Below, one piece after another: positions 1-14,597 of a stretch of DNA of 64,000 nt. The stretch's first letter is position 1. Each line of letters begins with the position of its first letter. Under the pieces are notes generated by a model. The model made no database searches. It saw only the letters and a program-made list of their open reading frames with translations, and was not told where the DNA came from. Made by a program: the position numbers and the translations under genes. Source of the stretch: JADJXM01 sp937967285 (GTDB lineage: Bacteria; Acidobacteriota; Blastocatellia; RBC074); contig JBFWQI010000005.1 in the NCBI GenBank assembly GCA_050249535.1, positions 124,001-188,000 of the forward strand, in the 5' to 3' direction.

Positions 1-145
<145 letters not shown>

Positions 146-197
146 CTATTTTCGCAACAAGGCTGAGCAGTTACAGAAAATAACAGGAGGATTGAGC

Positions 198-1499
198 ATG
201 CGGTTTATCGTTCGTGCGGGCGGCATATTGCTGACAGGCGCGTTATGTCTGGGGGCGTTGATTCCTTTCGGGCGCGGCGAGGCTGCGCAGGAGGACGGCA
301 GCGTGGATGCGCTGATCCGGGGGATGCGCGGGCGGCTGGTCGAGACGCGGAGGGATTTTCATATGCATCCCGAGCTGTCGAACCGGGAGGAGCGGACCTC
401 TAAAGTGATCGCCGAGAGGCTGAAATCGCTCGGATTTGACGAGGTCAGGACGGGCGTCGGCCGGCACGGCGTGGTCGGGATTCTGAAGGGCGGGCTGCCG
501 GGTCCCGTGGTCGCGGTCCGTGCGGACATGGATGCGCTGCCGATCCAGGAGACGATCGACGTTCCCTACAAGTCGCGCAACGACGGCGTCAAGCATGCCT
601 GCGGTCATGACGTGCACATGACGGTGCAGCTCGGCGTGGCGGAGGTGCTCAGCCGGATGCGTTCGAAGGTCCGCGGGACGGTCAAGTTCATCTTTCAACC
701 GGCCGAGGAGGGCGCTCCGGCTGGAGAAGACGGCGGAGCCGACCTGATGATCAGGGAGGGCGCCCTCGAGAACCCGAAACCATCGGCCATCTTCGGGCTC
801 CACGTCATGCCGAACATCGAGGTCGGCCGAATCGGCTACAACATCGGCCCGGCCATGGCTTCATCCGACAGATTCGCGATCACGATCCGCGGGAAAAAGG
901 TGCATGGTGCCTACCCGCACGACGGAATCGATACGATCGTCGTCGCTGCCGAGTGCGTCACCGCGCTGCAGACCATTCGCAGCCGGCGGATCAATACCCA
1001 GGAGCCGCTGGTCATCACAATCGGCAGTTTTCACGGCGGAAACCGGTTCAACATCATCGCCGACGAGGTGCGGCTCGAGGGGACGATGCGTACTTTAAAT
1101 GAAGAGGTCCGGAAGGACGCCATCGAAATGATGAAGCGGACGCTGGCGGGCGTGACCTCAGCTTACGGCGCGACTTACACTCTCGAAATGGGAGACAACA
1201 ATCCCGTCACCTTCAATGATCCCGCGCTGGTCGAGGCGACCCTCCCCGTTATGCGGCGAGTCCTCGGGGAAGGGAATCTGACCACGCCGAGGCCGCAGAT
1301 GGGAGCCGAGGACTTCTCCCGCTATCAGCAGGTGATCCCCGGGTTCTTCTATTTCCTCGGCGTCGGCAACAAGTCGCGCGGCATCACGGCGATGATCCAT
1401 ACGCCGGAATTCGACGTCGATGAGGAGAGCCTCGTCATCGGCGTCAGGCTTCAGACAGGCATCGTGCTCGATTATCTCGACAGGAATGCGTCGAAATGA
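198..1499 (+). CDS. Secreted M20 family amidohydrolase/carboxypeptidase
   Basis: Predicted zinc or cobalt hydrolase of the M20D group, which cleaves N-acyl or peptide amide bonds (aminoacylase, hippurate hydrolase and carboxypeptidase types). The 433-residue product starts with a signal peptide (MRFIVRAGG, then a hydrophobic stretch, then GEAAQ), so it should act outside the cytoplasm. Metal-site motifs are visible: RADMDALPIQE near residue 108, HACGHDVHMT near 135, QPAEEGAP near 167 and MGAEDFSRY near 369. The frame is open upstream to position 42, but the ATG at 198 is preferred because AGGAGG at 185-190 sits 7 bases before it and the signal peptide begins there. The upstream extension would be translated inverted repeat. 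Exact substrate cannot be told from sequence. Confidence 0.9.
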   Translation: MRFIVRAGGILLTGALCLGALIPFGRGEAAQEDGSVDALIRGMRGRLVETRRDFHMHPELSNREERTSKVIAERLKSLGFDEVRTGVGRHGVVGILKGGLPGPVVAVRADMDALPIQETIDVPYKSRNDGVKHACGHDVHMTVQLGVAEVLSRMRSKVRGTVKFIFQPAEEGAPAGEDGGADLMIREGALENPKPSAIFGLHVMPNIEVGRIGYNIGPAMASSDRFAITIRGKKVHGAYPHDGIDTIVVAAECVTALQTIRSRRINTQEPLVITIGSFHGGNRFNIIADEVRLEGTMRTLNEEVRKDAIEMMKRTLAGVTSAYGATYTLEMGDNNPVTFNDPALVEATLPVMRRVLGEGNLTTPRPQMGAEDFSRYQQVIPGFFYFLGVGNKSRGITAMIHTPEFDVDEESLVIGVRLQTGIVLDYLDRNASK

Positions 1500-1505
1500 G
1501 GGATA

Positions 1506-2099
1506 TCAGTTCGCGATTTCGTTCATCGGTCGATAATTTCGTGACACGTCATTGAGGATCTTCGAGAGGTCTATGATCATCAGCAGGTCCGTCTGGGCCT
1601 GTGCCGCGAGATCGGTATTGAAGACTTTACTGTTCTGGTGGATCGGATTGTGAGCGAATTCCCGGACAAGCGTCGCCAGCCGCTGGATCGATTCGTCGAA
1701 ATCTTCCGGCGTATCGATCTCTTTTTCGATCTCGATCTTTTCGGCCAGATCGCCGAGAGCCATCAGGCCGCGCAGGGTTTTGGCGTTCTTGTTGATGCTC
1801 CGGACGTGCCTCGATAGATCGCGGGAGGACAGGCTGCGGTTCCTGTGCTCCTTGAGCAGTTTCTGGCTGTTGAGCTGGATGTCGCGGAAGTTCTTCGTGA
1901 ACTGTTCCCGGAGCTGTTTTCGCGTCCGATCCCGTTCGGCGGCTGAGCTGGTTATCGGCGGCTGCGCGAGGATATCTGCGGCTGTCAGCGCCAGCATCGT
2001 CATCAGGAATATGCCTGCCAGACGGATCCGCCCGAAAACAGGTCTGCTTTTCTCCTGTTTCCCGGAGCCCGGTCCGTCATTGATAACTGCTCGAATCAT
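1506..2099 (-). CDS. Hypothetical secreted helical protein
   Basis: I do not recognise this 197-residue protein. After a basic N-terminus there is a hydrophobic segment (IFLMTMLALTAADILAQ, about residues 30-47) that looks like a signal peptide. The rest is charged, probably alpha-helical, and rich in Lys, Glu and Arg. No cysteines or catalytic motif stand out. It is convergent with the amidohydrolase, with only six bases between the two stops. GAGG lies about nine bases before the chosen ATG. Helical secreted proteins of this type are common and uncharacterised in Acidobacteria. Confidence 0.7.
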   Translation of the reverse strand: MIRAVINDGPGSGKQEKSRPVFGRIRLAGIFLMTMLALTAADILAQPPITSSAAERDRTRKQLREQFTKNFRDIQLNSQKLLKEHRNRSLSSRDLSRHVRSINKNAKTLRGLMALGDLAEKIEIEKEIDTPEDFDESIQRLATLVREFAHNPIHQNSKVFNTDLAAQAQTDLLMIIDLSKILNDVSRNYRPMNEIAN

Positions 2100-2195
2100 C
2101 CATCCAAACCTCGATATTTACCCAGCGATACGTCGAATCTGATGATTCAAGTATAGCAGGCCGGCAGGGCGCGGCAAAACAGGGGGCCGGCGCGC

Positions 2196-3494
<1,299 letters not shown>

Positions 3495-3615
3495 ATTCAA
3501 TTTACCCATGATAATTTCGATAATGCCCGAATCTTGCGTTGAACGTGCCGCTGTGGGATGATTCGCACGCTTCATCAACTTTACACGCTATTTTAACATA
3601 ATCAAGGAGGCCGCT

Positions 3616-5127
<1,512 letters not shown>

Positions 5128-5184
5128 ATTATTATCATTTCCTGTTTGCAGGAATTATAGACGAATTATCCGATGAGGGAAGGT

Positions 5185-6015
5185 ATGCTTCGAAGAGTGC
5201 TGATAATCGTGATCATGACGGCCGGTGCCGGTCTGGGGTGCGCCACCGGCGGATACGAGGTCGCAACTCTTCAGGGAAAGACAGTGAAATATCCGTCCGT
5301 GATAGCCGATGACGGAAAACGCCGTCAGGCTGCGATCGAATACTGGAACGCGTTTCTGAAGGAGCGCGGTCTGCCCGAGACGCCCGCCGACCTCGAACCG
5401 GTGATCGGCACTGTCCGCGCCCTTCCGGCGCCTCTTGCCGCCAGGATCAGCATAACCGGAAATCAATCGAAACTGACGCCGCTCGAGGCCCGTGAGGCGC
5501 TGCGTAACTTCATCGACAGTCATGCTGTGCTTTTTTTCGGCGAGAATCTGCCCGGCATCACGCCGCACAAGCTGCTCTCGCTGACATCCTTCTCGGAGGA
5601 TGGAAATTTCTACCGCGCAACCTTCATGCAGAGAAACTATCCCTTCGAGATCGCCAACGGCTACGGCGTGATGACGGTCGCCTTGAGCCGTCAGGGAGCG
5701 CTGCTCCAGCTCAGCAGCCGGCTTATCCCGTCGGTGACTCTGCCGACCGCGCCCCAGATCGAATCATCCAGGCTGATCGAACGGCTGAACGGCCGCGTCT
5801 TCACCTACAGCACCATCGCCGGCCGTAGCCAGACCTGGAAGGCCGAATCCCCCGGTACCGTCGGCAAACCCGTCGTTTACCCCGTACAGCAGCCGTCCGG
5901 CCTTGAAATCAGGCTCGCCATCCCGGTCGATGTCGGGCAGGGCATGACCTGGACCGTCTTCTTCGACGCCGTCGACGGGCGAGAAATTGACGTCAGGCAG
6001 AATTTCCAGTCCTGA
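5185..6015 (+). CDS. Hypothetical exported protein, possible lipoprotein
   Basis: Unrecognised 276-residue protein. The N-terminus MLRRVLIIVIMTAGAGLGC is a signal peptide. The Cys could be lipidated, but the -3 to -1 residues (GLG) do not make a good lipobox, so this is uncertain. Residues about 90-180 (LTPLEAREALRNFI, then a Phe- and Tyr-rich stretch ending in GAL.QLSSRLIPSV) faintly resemble the FTP/PepSY propeptide fold found before metalloproteases, but no protease domain follows. The ATG at 5185 is chosen over the one at 5173 because GAGGGAAGG lies directly upstream of it. Confidence 0.65.
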   Translation: MLRRVLIIVIMTAGAGLGCATGGYEVATLQGKTVKYPSVIADDGKRRQAAIEYWNAFLKERGLPETPADLEPVIGTVRALPAPLAARISITGNQSKLTPLEAREALRNFIDSHAVLFFGENLPGITPHKLLSLTSFSEDGNFYRATFMQRNYPFEIANGYGVMTVALSRQGALLQLSSRLIPSVTLPTAPQIESSRLIERLNGRVFTYSTIAGRSQTWKAESPGTVGKPVVYPVQQPSGLEIRLAIPVDVGQGMTWTVFFDAVDGREIDVRQNFQS

Positions 6016-6017
6016 TT

Positions 6018-6089
6018 TGGAGTGCGGCGCCGCTCTGAGCGCCGCATTCCGATTATGTAAAGCGGCGCCCAGAGCGGCGCCGCACTCCA
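6018..6089. repeat. GC-rich double-hairpin inverted repeat (GGAGTGC type)
   Basis: Arms 6018-6045 and 6062-6089 pair at 27 of 28 positions. Each arm is itself roughly palindromic (GCGGCGC ... GCGCCGC). The outer ends read TGGAGTGC and GCACTCCA, which recur at other elements in the window. It fills the gap between two convergent genes. Confidence 0.88.
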
Positions 6090-6135
6090 TACTATTTCTT
6101 GTAAAGTCTGAAATTATCGACGGCGAAATTGCTTC

Positions 6136-7899
<1,764 letters not shown>

Positions 7900-8073
7900 C
7901 TTTGCAGTAAATATCCTCTGAGCCCTGATTTTTGACCCTGCTGCCGTTTTTTACAGATCGGTCAGATTGCGGATCGTGTCGCCGGGTTGCCTGTCCGGGA
8001 CATCCATCTGAAATTGACGGCTGCCGGACTCCGGTCGACACAATGGCTATCGGAACAATAAAATCACCTGAAT

Positions 8074-8982
8074 ATGCTGAATCTCCGACATCTTAGCGCG
8101 ATCTTCATCATTATGGCCCTGCCGGGCGGCGCCGTCCAGGCGCAGCGCGGTATCGAAACGGCCCGCGAACCCGTCATCAAGCTCATCCGCTCGAGCGGCG
8201 CCGAGACCGTCGGCGTCGCGGCGTGCGACCTCGAGACGGGCCAAACCCTGCTTATCGACGAACGGGCCGGCCTTCACGCCGCCAGCACCATGAAACTGCC
8301 GGTCATGATGGAACTCTTCCGTCTGGCCGAGCAGAAGAAGCTCGATCTCAACGGAGAGATCGAGGTCCGCAATACCTTCTCGAGCATCGTCGACGGCAGC
8401 CCGTACAGCCTGACCAGCAGCGACGACAGCGACGAAACAGTCTATGCGCGCATCGGCAAGGGAATGAAGGTGATCGATCTGATCGACCGTATGATCACCT
8501 GGAGCAGCAATCTGGCGACCAACCTGCTGATCGAAAAAGCCGGAGCCGACAACGTGAACCGGCTGATGCGACGGCTCGGCGCAAATGATATTCAGGTCCG
8601 TCGCGGAGTCGAGGACATCAAGGCTTTCCGCGCCGGACTCAACAACACGACGACCGCGCTCGACCTCATGATCCTGCTCCGCGCGATCGCCGAGAACCGC
8701 TTCCTGACCGCCGAATCGAATTCGAGAATGGTCGAGATCCTTTCAGCGCAGCATTTCAACGACGGAATCCCCGCCGGATTGCCGGCCGGCACTCGCGTCG
8801 CGCACAAGACCGGCAGCATCACGCGGCACGATCACGACGCCGGCATCGTCTACCCGCCCGGCAGAAAACCCCTCGTCCTCGTTGTCCTGACAAAAGGTAT
8901 CGATGATCACAAGGTGAGCAGCCGCCTCATCGCGGATATTTCGAGGGCCGTTTACGGAGCGCTCGCTCCCGCCGGAAAGTGA
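8074..8982 (+). CDS. Class A beta-lactamase-like serine hydrolase
   Basis: The 302-residue protein has an N-terminal signal peptide (ending about AVQAQ) and the class A fold landmarks. These are Ser71-x-x-Lys74 in ASTMKLPVM, a Ser-Ser-Asn triad at 144-146 in place of the usual Ser-Asp-Asn, a Glu in RRGVEDIKAF that corresponds to Glu166, and Lys245-Thr-Gly in HKTGSITRHDHD. Keeping both Glu166 and KTG suggests an active acyl-enzyme hydrolase acting in the periplasm. Whether it destroys beta-lactams or edits cell-wall peptides cannot be read from sequence. Chromosomal copies are common in environmental Acidobacteria. No strong ribosome binding site precedes the ATG. Confidence 0.88.
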   Translation: MLNLRHLSAIFIIMALPGGAVQAQRGIETAREPVIKLIRSSGAETVGVAACDLETGQTLLIDERAGLHAASTMKLPVMMELFRLAEQKKLDLNGEIEVRNTFSSIVDGSPYSLTSSDDSDETVYARIGKGMKVIDLIDRMITWSSNLATNLLIEKAGADNVNRLMRRLGANDIQVRRGVEDIKAFRAGLNNTTTALDLMILLRAIAENRFLTAESNSRMVEILSAQHFNDGIPAGLPAGTRVAHKTGSITRHDHDAGIVYPPGRKPLVLVVLTKGIDDHKVSSRLIADISRAVYGALAPAGK

Positions 8983-9121
8983 CGACGAATTGGTTCATCC
9001 TTCAGAAAAGTTTTGCCTTTTCCCTCCGAATTAACTACATTACCGGTAATGATCTATCGCTTGCCCGCGTCCCCGCGCCGGCAAGAATCCGGAAACCTGC
9101 CCCGCTGCCCGACCAGACTGG

Positions 9122-10867
9122 ATGATGGAGATGATCGGCAGAACTATCGGAAATTACAGGATCGTGCGAGAGCTGGCGCGAGGCGGCATGGGGACCGTCT
9201 ATCTCGCCCGTCACCAGCACCTGCCGCGCGAGGTCGTGGTCAAGTCGATACTGCTCAGCGCGTTTCCGGACTCGGTCCAGTCCCATCTCAAGGCGCGCTT
9301 CAGGCGTGAAGCCTATATCCAGTCGCAGCTCGATCATCCGAACATCGTCCGTGTTTTCGAGTTCTTCACGCTCGACGACAACTATTACCTCGTCATGGAG
9401 TATGTTCCCGGGATCACCCTCAAGGATCTGATAGCGCGGCAGGGGATCCCGACGCATGCCCACGCGACATATCTTTGCCGGCAGGCCCTGAGCGCGCTCG
9501 ATTACGCCCACAATTTCAGTTATGTCGACGAAGCGGGCGGGCGCAGCAGGGGCTTCATCCACAGGGATATCAAACCCGCCAACATGCTCATCGGCTCCCG
9601 CGGGCACCTCAAACTGACCGATTTCGGCATCGTCAAGGTCATGGGCGAGGATGAGTTGACCGAGAGCGGATTCCAGCCCGGAACGGTCGAGTATATGTCG
9701 CCTGAACAGTTGCTCGGCAATGAGGTTGATGAGCGGTCGGATATCTATTCGGTCGGCGTTACCCTCTACGAAATACTGACCGGTCGCCTGCCATTTCCGC
9801 GGTCAGAGACCGGTTCCGACTGGCAGGTCAGAAAAGGTCATATCGAACTGATCCCGCCCGCTCCCTCCGATCTGCGCGGCGATATCCATCTGAAGCTGTC
9901 CGATATCGTCATGAGGTCACTCGAGAAGGCGCCCTCGGCGCGGTTCCAGACGGCCGGAGAATTCCTCGGGGCCCTGATCGATTTCGAGAGGGTGACCAAT
10001 GCCCGGCATCAGCCCGGAGTATCACGAGTGCCGGGTTCCGGATCAGCGGATGTTCCGCCACGATTTACCGGGGCGCTCTCCGCTGACCTCGCTGAGACGA
10101 CCGGCGATCAGATCGCCATCGATTCGGCGATCACGATCCCGCTGGAAACACTGATCGACAGGACGACCGGTGACGAGTTTCGGACCAGGGAGGCAGTTAC
10201 TCCGGAAGTGCCCGTCACTCATCCGATGACCGGCGACGAGCCGGTTCAGGACCGTCGCAAGGTCTACATCTCTGTCCCCGGAGCACGGCCGAAATCCCGA
10301 TGGCCTCTGGCCGGCACGCTGATCGCGATTATCGCTATCGTCTGTGCCGCCGGCTATTATCTTCTTTCCGGCGCGACCAACGACAAGATCGAACGGACAT
10401 CCGTCTCGGTGCAGGCGCCCGCATCCAGACCTGAACCGGTTGCCTCGCCGGTCGTTACTGAGTCGCCACAGCCGCCCGAACAGACCGGCACGCGAACCGA
10501 CAGATCTTCGCTCATTGCCGCGCGCCGTGCGGAAGGGGAGGGGGATTACCGGCGGGCTGTCAATGCCTACGAGGACTATCTGAGACAGAACCCGACCGCG
10601 ATCGGGTCTCAAAGGATCGCGGACCGTCTGGTCACGCTGCGCCAGTATCAGGGGCTGATCTCGGCCGCAGAGTCCGCCATCGCGAACCGGCGTTTGATCG
10701 TCGCCCGCAAGCAGCTTTCCGAGGCGCTCAGACTGGTTCCTGAGTCGGCGCCTGCCGCCGAGCGATTGGCCGAGGTCGAGAATATGATCGAAATGGCCCG
10801 CGATCCCGCGAATCGCGGCCATCGACCCCGGACTGCACCCTTCAGAAAGCGGATGAGAGCGCCATGA
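9122..10867 (+). CDS. Transmembrane serine/threonine protein kinase with TPR-like C-terminus
   Basis: Hanks-type kinase of 581 residues. The N-terminal catalytic domain (about 10-275) has the glycine loop ARGGMGTVYLA, catalytic-site Lys41 in VVVKSILL, HRDIKPANML with Asp149, DFG at 167-169, and VEYMSPEQLLGNEVDERSDIYSVG. A single membrane helix spans about residues 395-417. The remaining part contains a TPR-like helical repeat (EGDYRRAVNAYEDYLRQNP), probably extracytoplasmic. All catalytic residues are present, so it should be active. A paralogue with the same architecture follows at 11054. Three ATGs occur in the first four codons, so the start may be 9122, 9125 or 9131. Confidence 0.92.
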   Translation: MMEMIGRTIGNYRIVRELARGGMGTVYLARHQHLPREVVVKSILLSAFPDSVQSHLKARFRREAYIQSQLDHPNIVRVFEFFTLDDNYYLVMEYVPGITLKDLIARQGIPTHAHATYLCRQALSALDYAHNFSYVDEAGGRSRGFIHRDIKPANMLIGSRGHLKLTDFGIVKVMGEDELTESGFQPGTVEYMSPEQLLGNEVDERSDIYSVGVTLYEILTGRLPFPRSETGSDWQVRKGHIELIPPAPSDLRGDIHLKLSDIVMRSLEKAPSARFQTAGEFLGALIDFERVTNARHQPGVSRVPGSGSADVPPRFTGALSADLAETTGDQIAIDSAITIPLETLIDRTTGDEFRTREAVTPEVPVTHPMTGDEPVQDRRKVYISVPGARPKSRWPLAGTLIAIIAIVCAAGYYLLSGATNDKIERTSVSVQAPASRPEPVASPVVTESPQPPEQTGTRTDRSSLIAARRAEGEGDYRRAVNAYEDYLRQNPTAIGSQRIADRLVTLRQYQGLISAAESAIANRRLIVARKQLSEALRLVPESAPAAERLAEVENMIEMARDPANRGHRPRTAPFRKRMRAP

Positions 10868-11053
10868 GTCGAACCGGCGCCGCCTTTCGTTTTGCGTTTT
10901 ACCTCGTAATTATTTAGAGTAATTCCGGTTCTACTCCCGGTGGCCGCCTCCCTCATGCGGTGAATCATCTTGTTGCGTTACTCCTTCCGATCCTGAAGCC
11001 GGTATAGGTGCGCTTTTGCCGGAACCATTTTTCAGGGACGGTATCAGAAACAG

Positions 11054-12802
11054 ATGTCGATAAGAATTATCGGTAATTATCAGATTCTGGACGAATTCGA
11101 ACACGGAGTTCTCGGGCCGCTTTATCGCGGACGCCATGTCGGTCACAATACCGAAGTCGTGGTTCGCGAGATAAATCTGGCACGGTTTCCGGTCTCGACG
11201 CGCGTTCAATTGAAGTCAAGGTTCCGTCGCGAGCTCTTCGTCCACGGTCAGCTCAATCATCCGGCCATCGCGCGCGTTTATCAGTCCTTCGTCAAGGGCG
11301 ATAACTACTACATCGTCAGTGAATACGTCCCGGGCATGAGCCTGCGGGATCTGCTCATTCGACAGGGGCTGCCGACCGCTCCGCAGGCGCTCTATATCTG
11401 CAAACAGGCGCTGACTGCCCTCGATTATGCGCACACAGCGGTCTGCCTGGACGAGTCCGACGTTCGCCGGACGGGAGTCATCCATCGCGACATCAAACCG
11501 TCCAATCTCGTCATCGACGGCCAGGGACGGCTCAAGATCACCGATTTCGGAATCGTCAGGATGCCGGATCGACAGTCCCTCGCGCCGCCCAGTTTTCAGC
11601 CCGGCACTCCGGAATACATGCCGCCCGAGCAGTTGCGCGGCCTGGAACTCGACGCCCGTGCGGATATCTACAGTCTCGGCGTCACCTTCTACCAGGTCCT
11701 GACGGGTCATCTGCCATACTCGAGAGCGTCTAGGGACGCGGATTCCGATCAATTCCGCATACAGGCGATCGATCAGGATCCGCCTTTGATCAGCGACATC
11801 AGATCGGATGTCGATCCGTCGCTGGCTTCGATCTTTGCGCGGGCGATCGCCCGCAACCCGGGCAGCAGATTCCAGACCGCGGCCGAATTCCTCCTCGCCA
11901 TCAGGCAGTTCGAGCGTCTTCATAATCAGGTCGAATCGCCTTCCAAGCCGTTTTCGGCCAGACAGTCGGCCCCGCTCAAGCAGAGCTCCGGGAGAACCGC
12001 GCAGCAGGGCGATCAGCCGCCTTCAAAGCCTTCGCAGGCCGTCACACAGGGGCGCACGACGCTTCCGGTTCCGGCGACTGGTCAGCACGTCGAACCGCAG
12101 AAACGGGATTCCGGCGGCCTCGATGGCCGGCGAGTCACCTCGCCGCTGCCGAGGCCTTCCGAGAGCCGGAGAGGGCGTGAAAGCGGCCGTCTTGAAAAGT
12201 TGTCCACAGCCCAGGCCGATAAGGATCAGTTCTTCATCGGCGAAACAGGATCACGGAGCCGCGCGGGATGGGTCGTTGCCGCCGCATTGATAGCCGTCGC
12301 CGTCTTCGCAGGGTTCTATCTCTTCCTGAGCCGGGGAAGCGAGCCCCCGATCCAGACTCCGACTGCGAACATCTCATCGGCTTCCGCCGCTGTCGATGAG
12401 CCGACCCTCGAGCAGGCGCCGCCCGCTACGCCCAATGCCGATGCCGTTGCCTACCTCCAGCAGGCGCGCGATGCCGATCGCGAGGGAAAATTCAATACCG
12501 CCATCAATCTCTACGATGCTTACCTGCGTATCGCGCCGGATTCCGCGGATACTGCGTCCGTCGCCGATCAGGCGGACAAACTGAAGAAATTCGTTGCCCA
12601 TCTGAATGCCGCCAGATCGGCCTTCAATCGGCAGGACTACAAAACCGCCAGGGACAGCTATTCCGAAGCTCTCAAGCTGCGCCCCTATTCCCGGCTGGTT
12701 CAGAACGGAATCGCTGAGTGCGACGCACGCATGGCTCAGGATTCATCGCCCGACGTCTCAACGCGTCCCCGCCGCGCATCGGCGCCTCCGACTGCGAATT
12801 GA
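11054..12802 (+). CDS. Transmembrane Ser/Thr kinase paralogue lacking the catalytic lysine
   Basis: Product of 582 residues, parallel to the kinase upstream: kinase domain, low-complexity linker, membrane helix (about WVVAAALIAVAVFAGFYLFL) and a TPR-like C-terminus (EGKFNTAINLYDAYLRIAPD). The loop residues IHRDIKPSN (Asp146) and DFG (164-166) are retained. However, the lysine that anchors ATP is Arg38 (VVVREINL, against VVVKSILL in the neighbour), and the glycine loop is degenerate (FEHGVLGPLYRG). APE is changed to YMPPEQL. It is probably a pseudokinase or an atypical kinase made by tandem duplication. It may regulate the first kinase, although Arg-for-Lys does not exclude nucleotide binding. 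Confidence 0.9.
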   Translation: MSIRIIGNYQILDEFEHGVLGPLYRGRHVGHNTEVVVREINLARFPVSTRVQLKSRFRRELFVHGQLNHPAIARVYQSFVKGDNYYIVSEYVPGMSLRDLLIRQGLPTAPQALYICKQALTALDYAHTAVCLDESDVRRTGVIHRDIKPSNLVIDGQGRLKITDFGIVRMPDRQSLAPPSFQPGTPEYMPPEQLRGLELDARADIYSLGVTFYQVLTGHLPYSRASRDADSDQFRIQAIDQDPPLISDIRSDVDPSLASIFARAIARNPGSRFQTAAEFLLAIRQFERLHNQVESPSKPFSARQSAPLKQSSGRTAQQGDQPPSKPSQAVTQGRTTLPVPATGQHVEPQKRDSGGLDGRRVTSPLPRPSESRRGRESGRLEKLSTAQADKDQFFIGETGSRSRAGWVVAAALIAVAVFAGFYLFLSRGSEPPIQTPTANISSASAAVDEPTLEQAPPATPNADAVAYLQQARDADREGKFNTAINLYDAYLRIAPDSADTASVADQADKLKKFVAHLNAARSAFNRQDYKTARDSYSEALKLRPYSRLVQNGIAECDARMAQDSSPDVSTRPRRASAPPTAN

Positions 12803-12811
12803 TTCGAAAAT

Positions 12812-12846
12812 AAAAAGCCCGCCGGAACTTTATCAGTCCCGGCGGG
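12812..12846 (-). terminator. Intrinsic terminator of the small secreted protein gene
   Basis: CCCGCCGG at 12818-12825 pairs with CCGGCGGG at 12839-12846. Read on the minus strand, the stem is followed by C and five T residues (the A-run at 12812-12816). It lies 25 bases beyond the stop at 12871 and in the convergent gap after the second kinase. Confidence 0.85.
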
Positions 12847-12870
12847 TAAATGGACGTTACATAGCATCAA

Positions 12871-13257
12871 TTACTGCTCTTCTGCCGTGGTTGTGGTGGT
12901 GGAAAAATCGTTTAAGACCAGAGCCCGTCTCTCACCCTGAACCATCAGGCCGACCAGCTTCCTGCCGCCATCGACATCCTTGAGCGAGATCGCGGTGTGG
13001 CGCGACTTCATCTCCCGCTCGACCACCTGGCCCTTGACCGTCGCGATCACATTGCCGTTCTCGATTAAGGACATCTCTCCCGTCTCGAAGTCGACCTTCG
13101 CCCGGTAATCACCCTTCCGAACCAGCGTGTTGTTGACCATCACATCGGACGACAGCGTCACGTCGACGCTCTTCTTCTTTCCCTGGGCGAGTCCGGTTAA
13201 TGAAATCGAACCCACCATCATTAACGCCGCGATCATATAAACAACTGACTTCTTCAT
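12871..13257 (-). CDS. Small secreted protein of unknown function
   Basis: The 128-residue product has a clear signal peptide (MKKSVVYMIAALMMVG ... GLAQG). A predicted all-beta body follows, with phrases such as VMVNNTLVRKGDYRAKVDFETG and the end FSTTTTTAEEQ. I know no function. Similar small secreted beta proteins, often recurring in one genome, are typical of Acidobacteria. GGAGGG lies seven bases before the ATG, an unusually strong site suggesting high expression. A dedicated intrinsic terminator follows, so this is likely a one-gene transcript. Confidence 0.75.
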   Translation of the reverse strand: MKKSVVYMIAALMMVGSISLTGLAQGKKKSVDVTLSSDVMVNNTLVRKGDYRAKVDFETGEMSLIENGNVIATVKGQVVEREMKSRHTAISLKDVDGGRKLVGLMVQGERRALVLNDFSTTTTTAEEQ

Positions 13258-13785
13258 CTATCCCTCCTTCACCTGCGACCTCGTCGGGTCTCTGTTGATA
13301 TCTTTGTTGTTTTCGGAAGCTGTTTCAAAATCAAAATTCATCCCAGCAGCTTCCTTCTTTCGTCTCACGCCAGCATCTATGGCAATGGCCGTGCCGAAAG
13401 TCTAAGTGTTGCAAATAATATGGATAGAGTGCTCCGGGCGGTCCCGGGAGCGGCTTTCAAGTGACGAATTTGACCATTGATGTGACATGCTGCGACAAAA
13501 GAGCAACCTCTCAATCCTGACAGACGTTCGCCGCAACAGTTTTTCAAACATTCCTCCCGGTTCGTGAACTATTCGCAAGATTCCGCACGGGTTTGAGTGA
13601 CTCTTTCTGCGTCCTTTGAGACATTAATGATCATTCGGACGCTGGACGACACGGTTTTACCGCTCAGGCGCCTGTTATTCATTCATTGAATACAGTATTT
13701 AGTTGTTCAAATAATTATGGTACTATCCGTGGTGTTAAAGTCGCAGCGAAGACCCGACCTGCGAGAACATATGGAGCAATAGCGT
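13258..13785. other. Long divergent intergenic region
   Basis: 528 bases between the small secreted protein (minus) and the HNH gene (plus). I see no convincing gene, tRNA or long inverted repeat. A short imperfect GC-rich hairpin occurs near 13420-13450 (GCTCCGGG against CCCGGGAGC). An AT-rich tract at about 13680-13730 probably holds the HNH promoter, but no clean -35/-10 pair can be assigned. It is one of the few large gaps without a long inverted repeat. Confidence 0.5.
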
Positions 13786-14337
<552 letters not shown>

Positions 14338-14344
14338 GCCCATT

Positions 14345-14413
14345 GGAGCGCGGACCTCCTGTCCGCATGGCACACAAATAGCTGAATTCATGAAGCAGGG
14401 ATGTCCGCGCTCC
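14345..14413. repeat. Imperfect GC-rich double-hairpin inverted repeat
   Basis: Outer arms GGAGCGCGGAC (14345-14355) and GTCCGCGCTCC (14403-14413) pair perfectly for 11 bases. The inner parts match only partly. The left half also forms its own hairpin (GCGGAC ... GTCCGC). Same outer GGAGCGC/GCGCTCC signature as the elements at 34245 and 25803, and apparently more decayed. It lies just after the HNH stop. Confidence 0.7.
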
Positions 14414-14597
14414 GGCAGATCCGTGCTCCCGGTCTGGAAATATTGGATTGAGTCTTTATTACATTTAACTGTGTGTCCAGGGTAATGATGATTCCACACA
14501 GGCAGAGCTATCCTCCGGATAAGCAGGAGCAGGCGAATCAGACTGTGCTCGAACAGGCTGAGTCTATGTCGACGGAATGGGCAGCTGTGTAAAGGAC

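Noticed and set aside
13680..13735. Sigma-70 promoter for the HNH gene
   Set aside because: The tract is AT-rich, but no hexamer pair with 16-18-base spacing is close to consensus.
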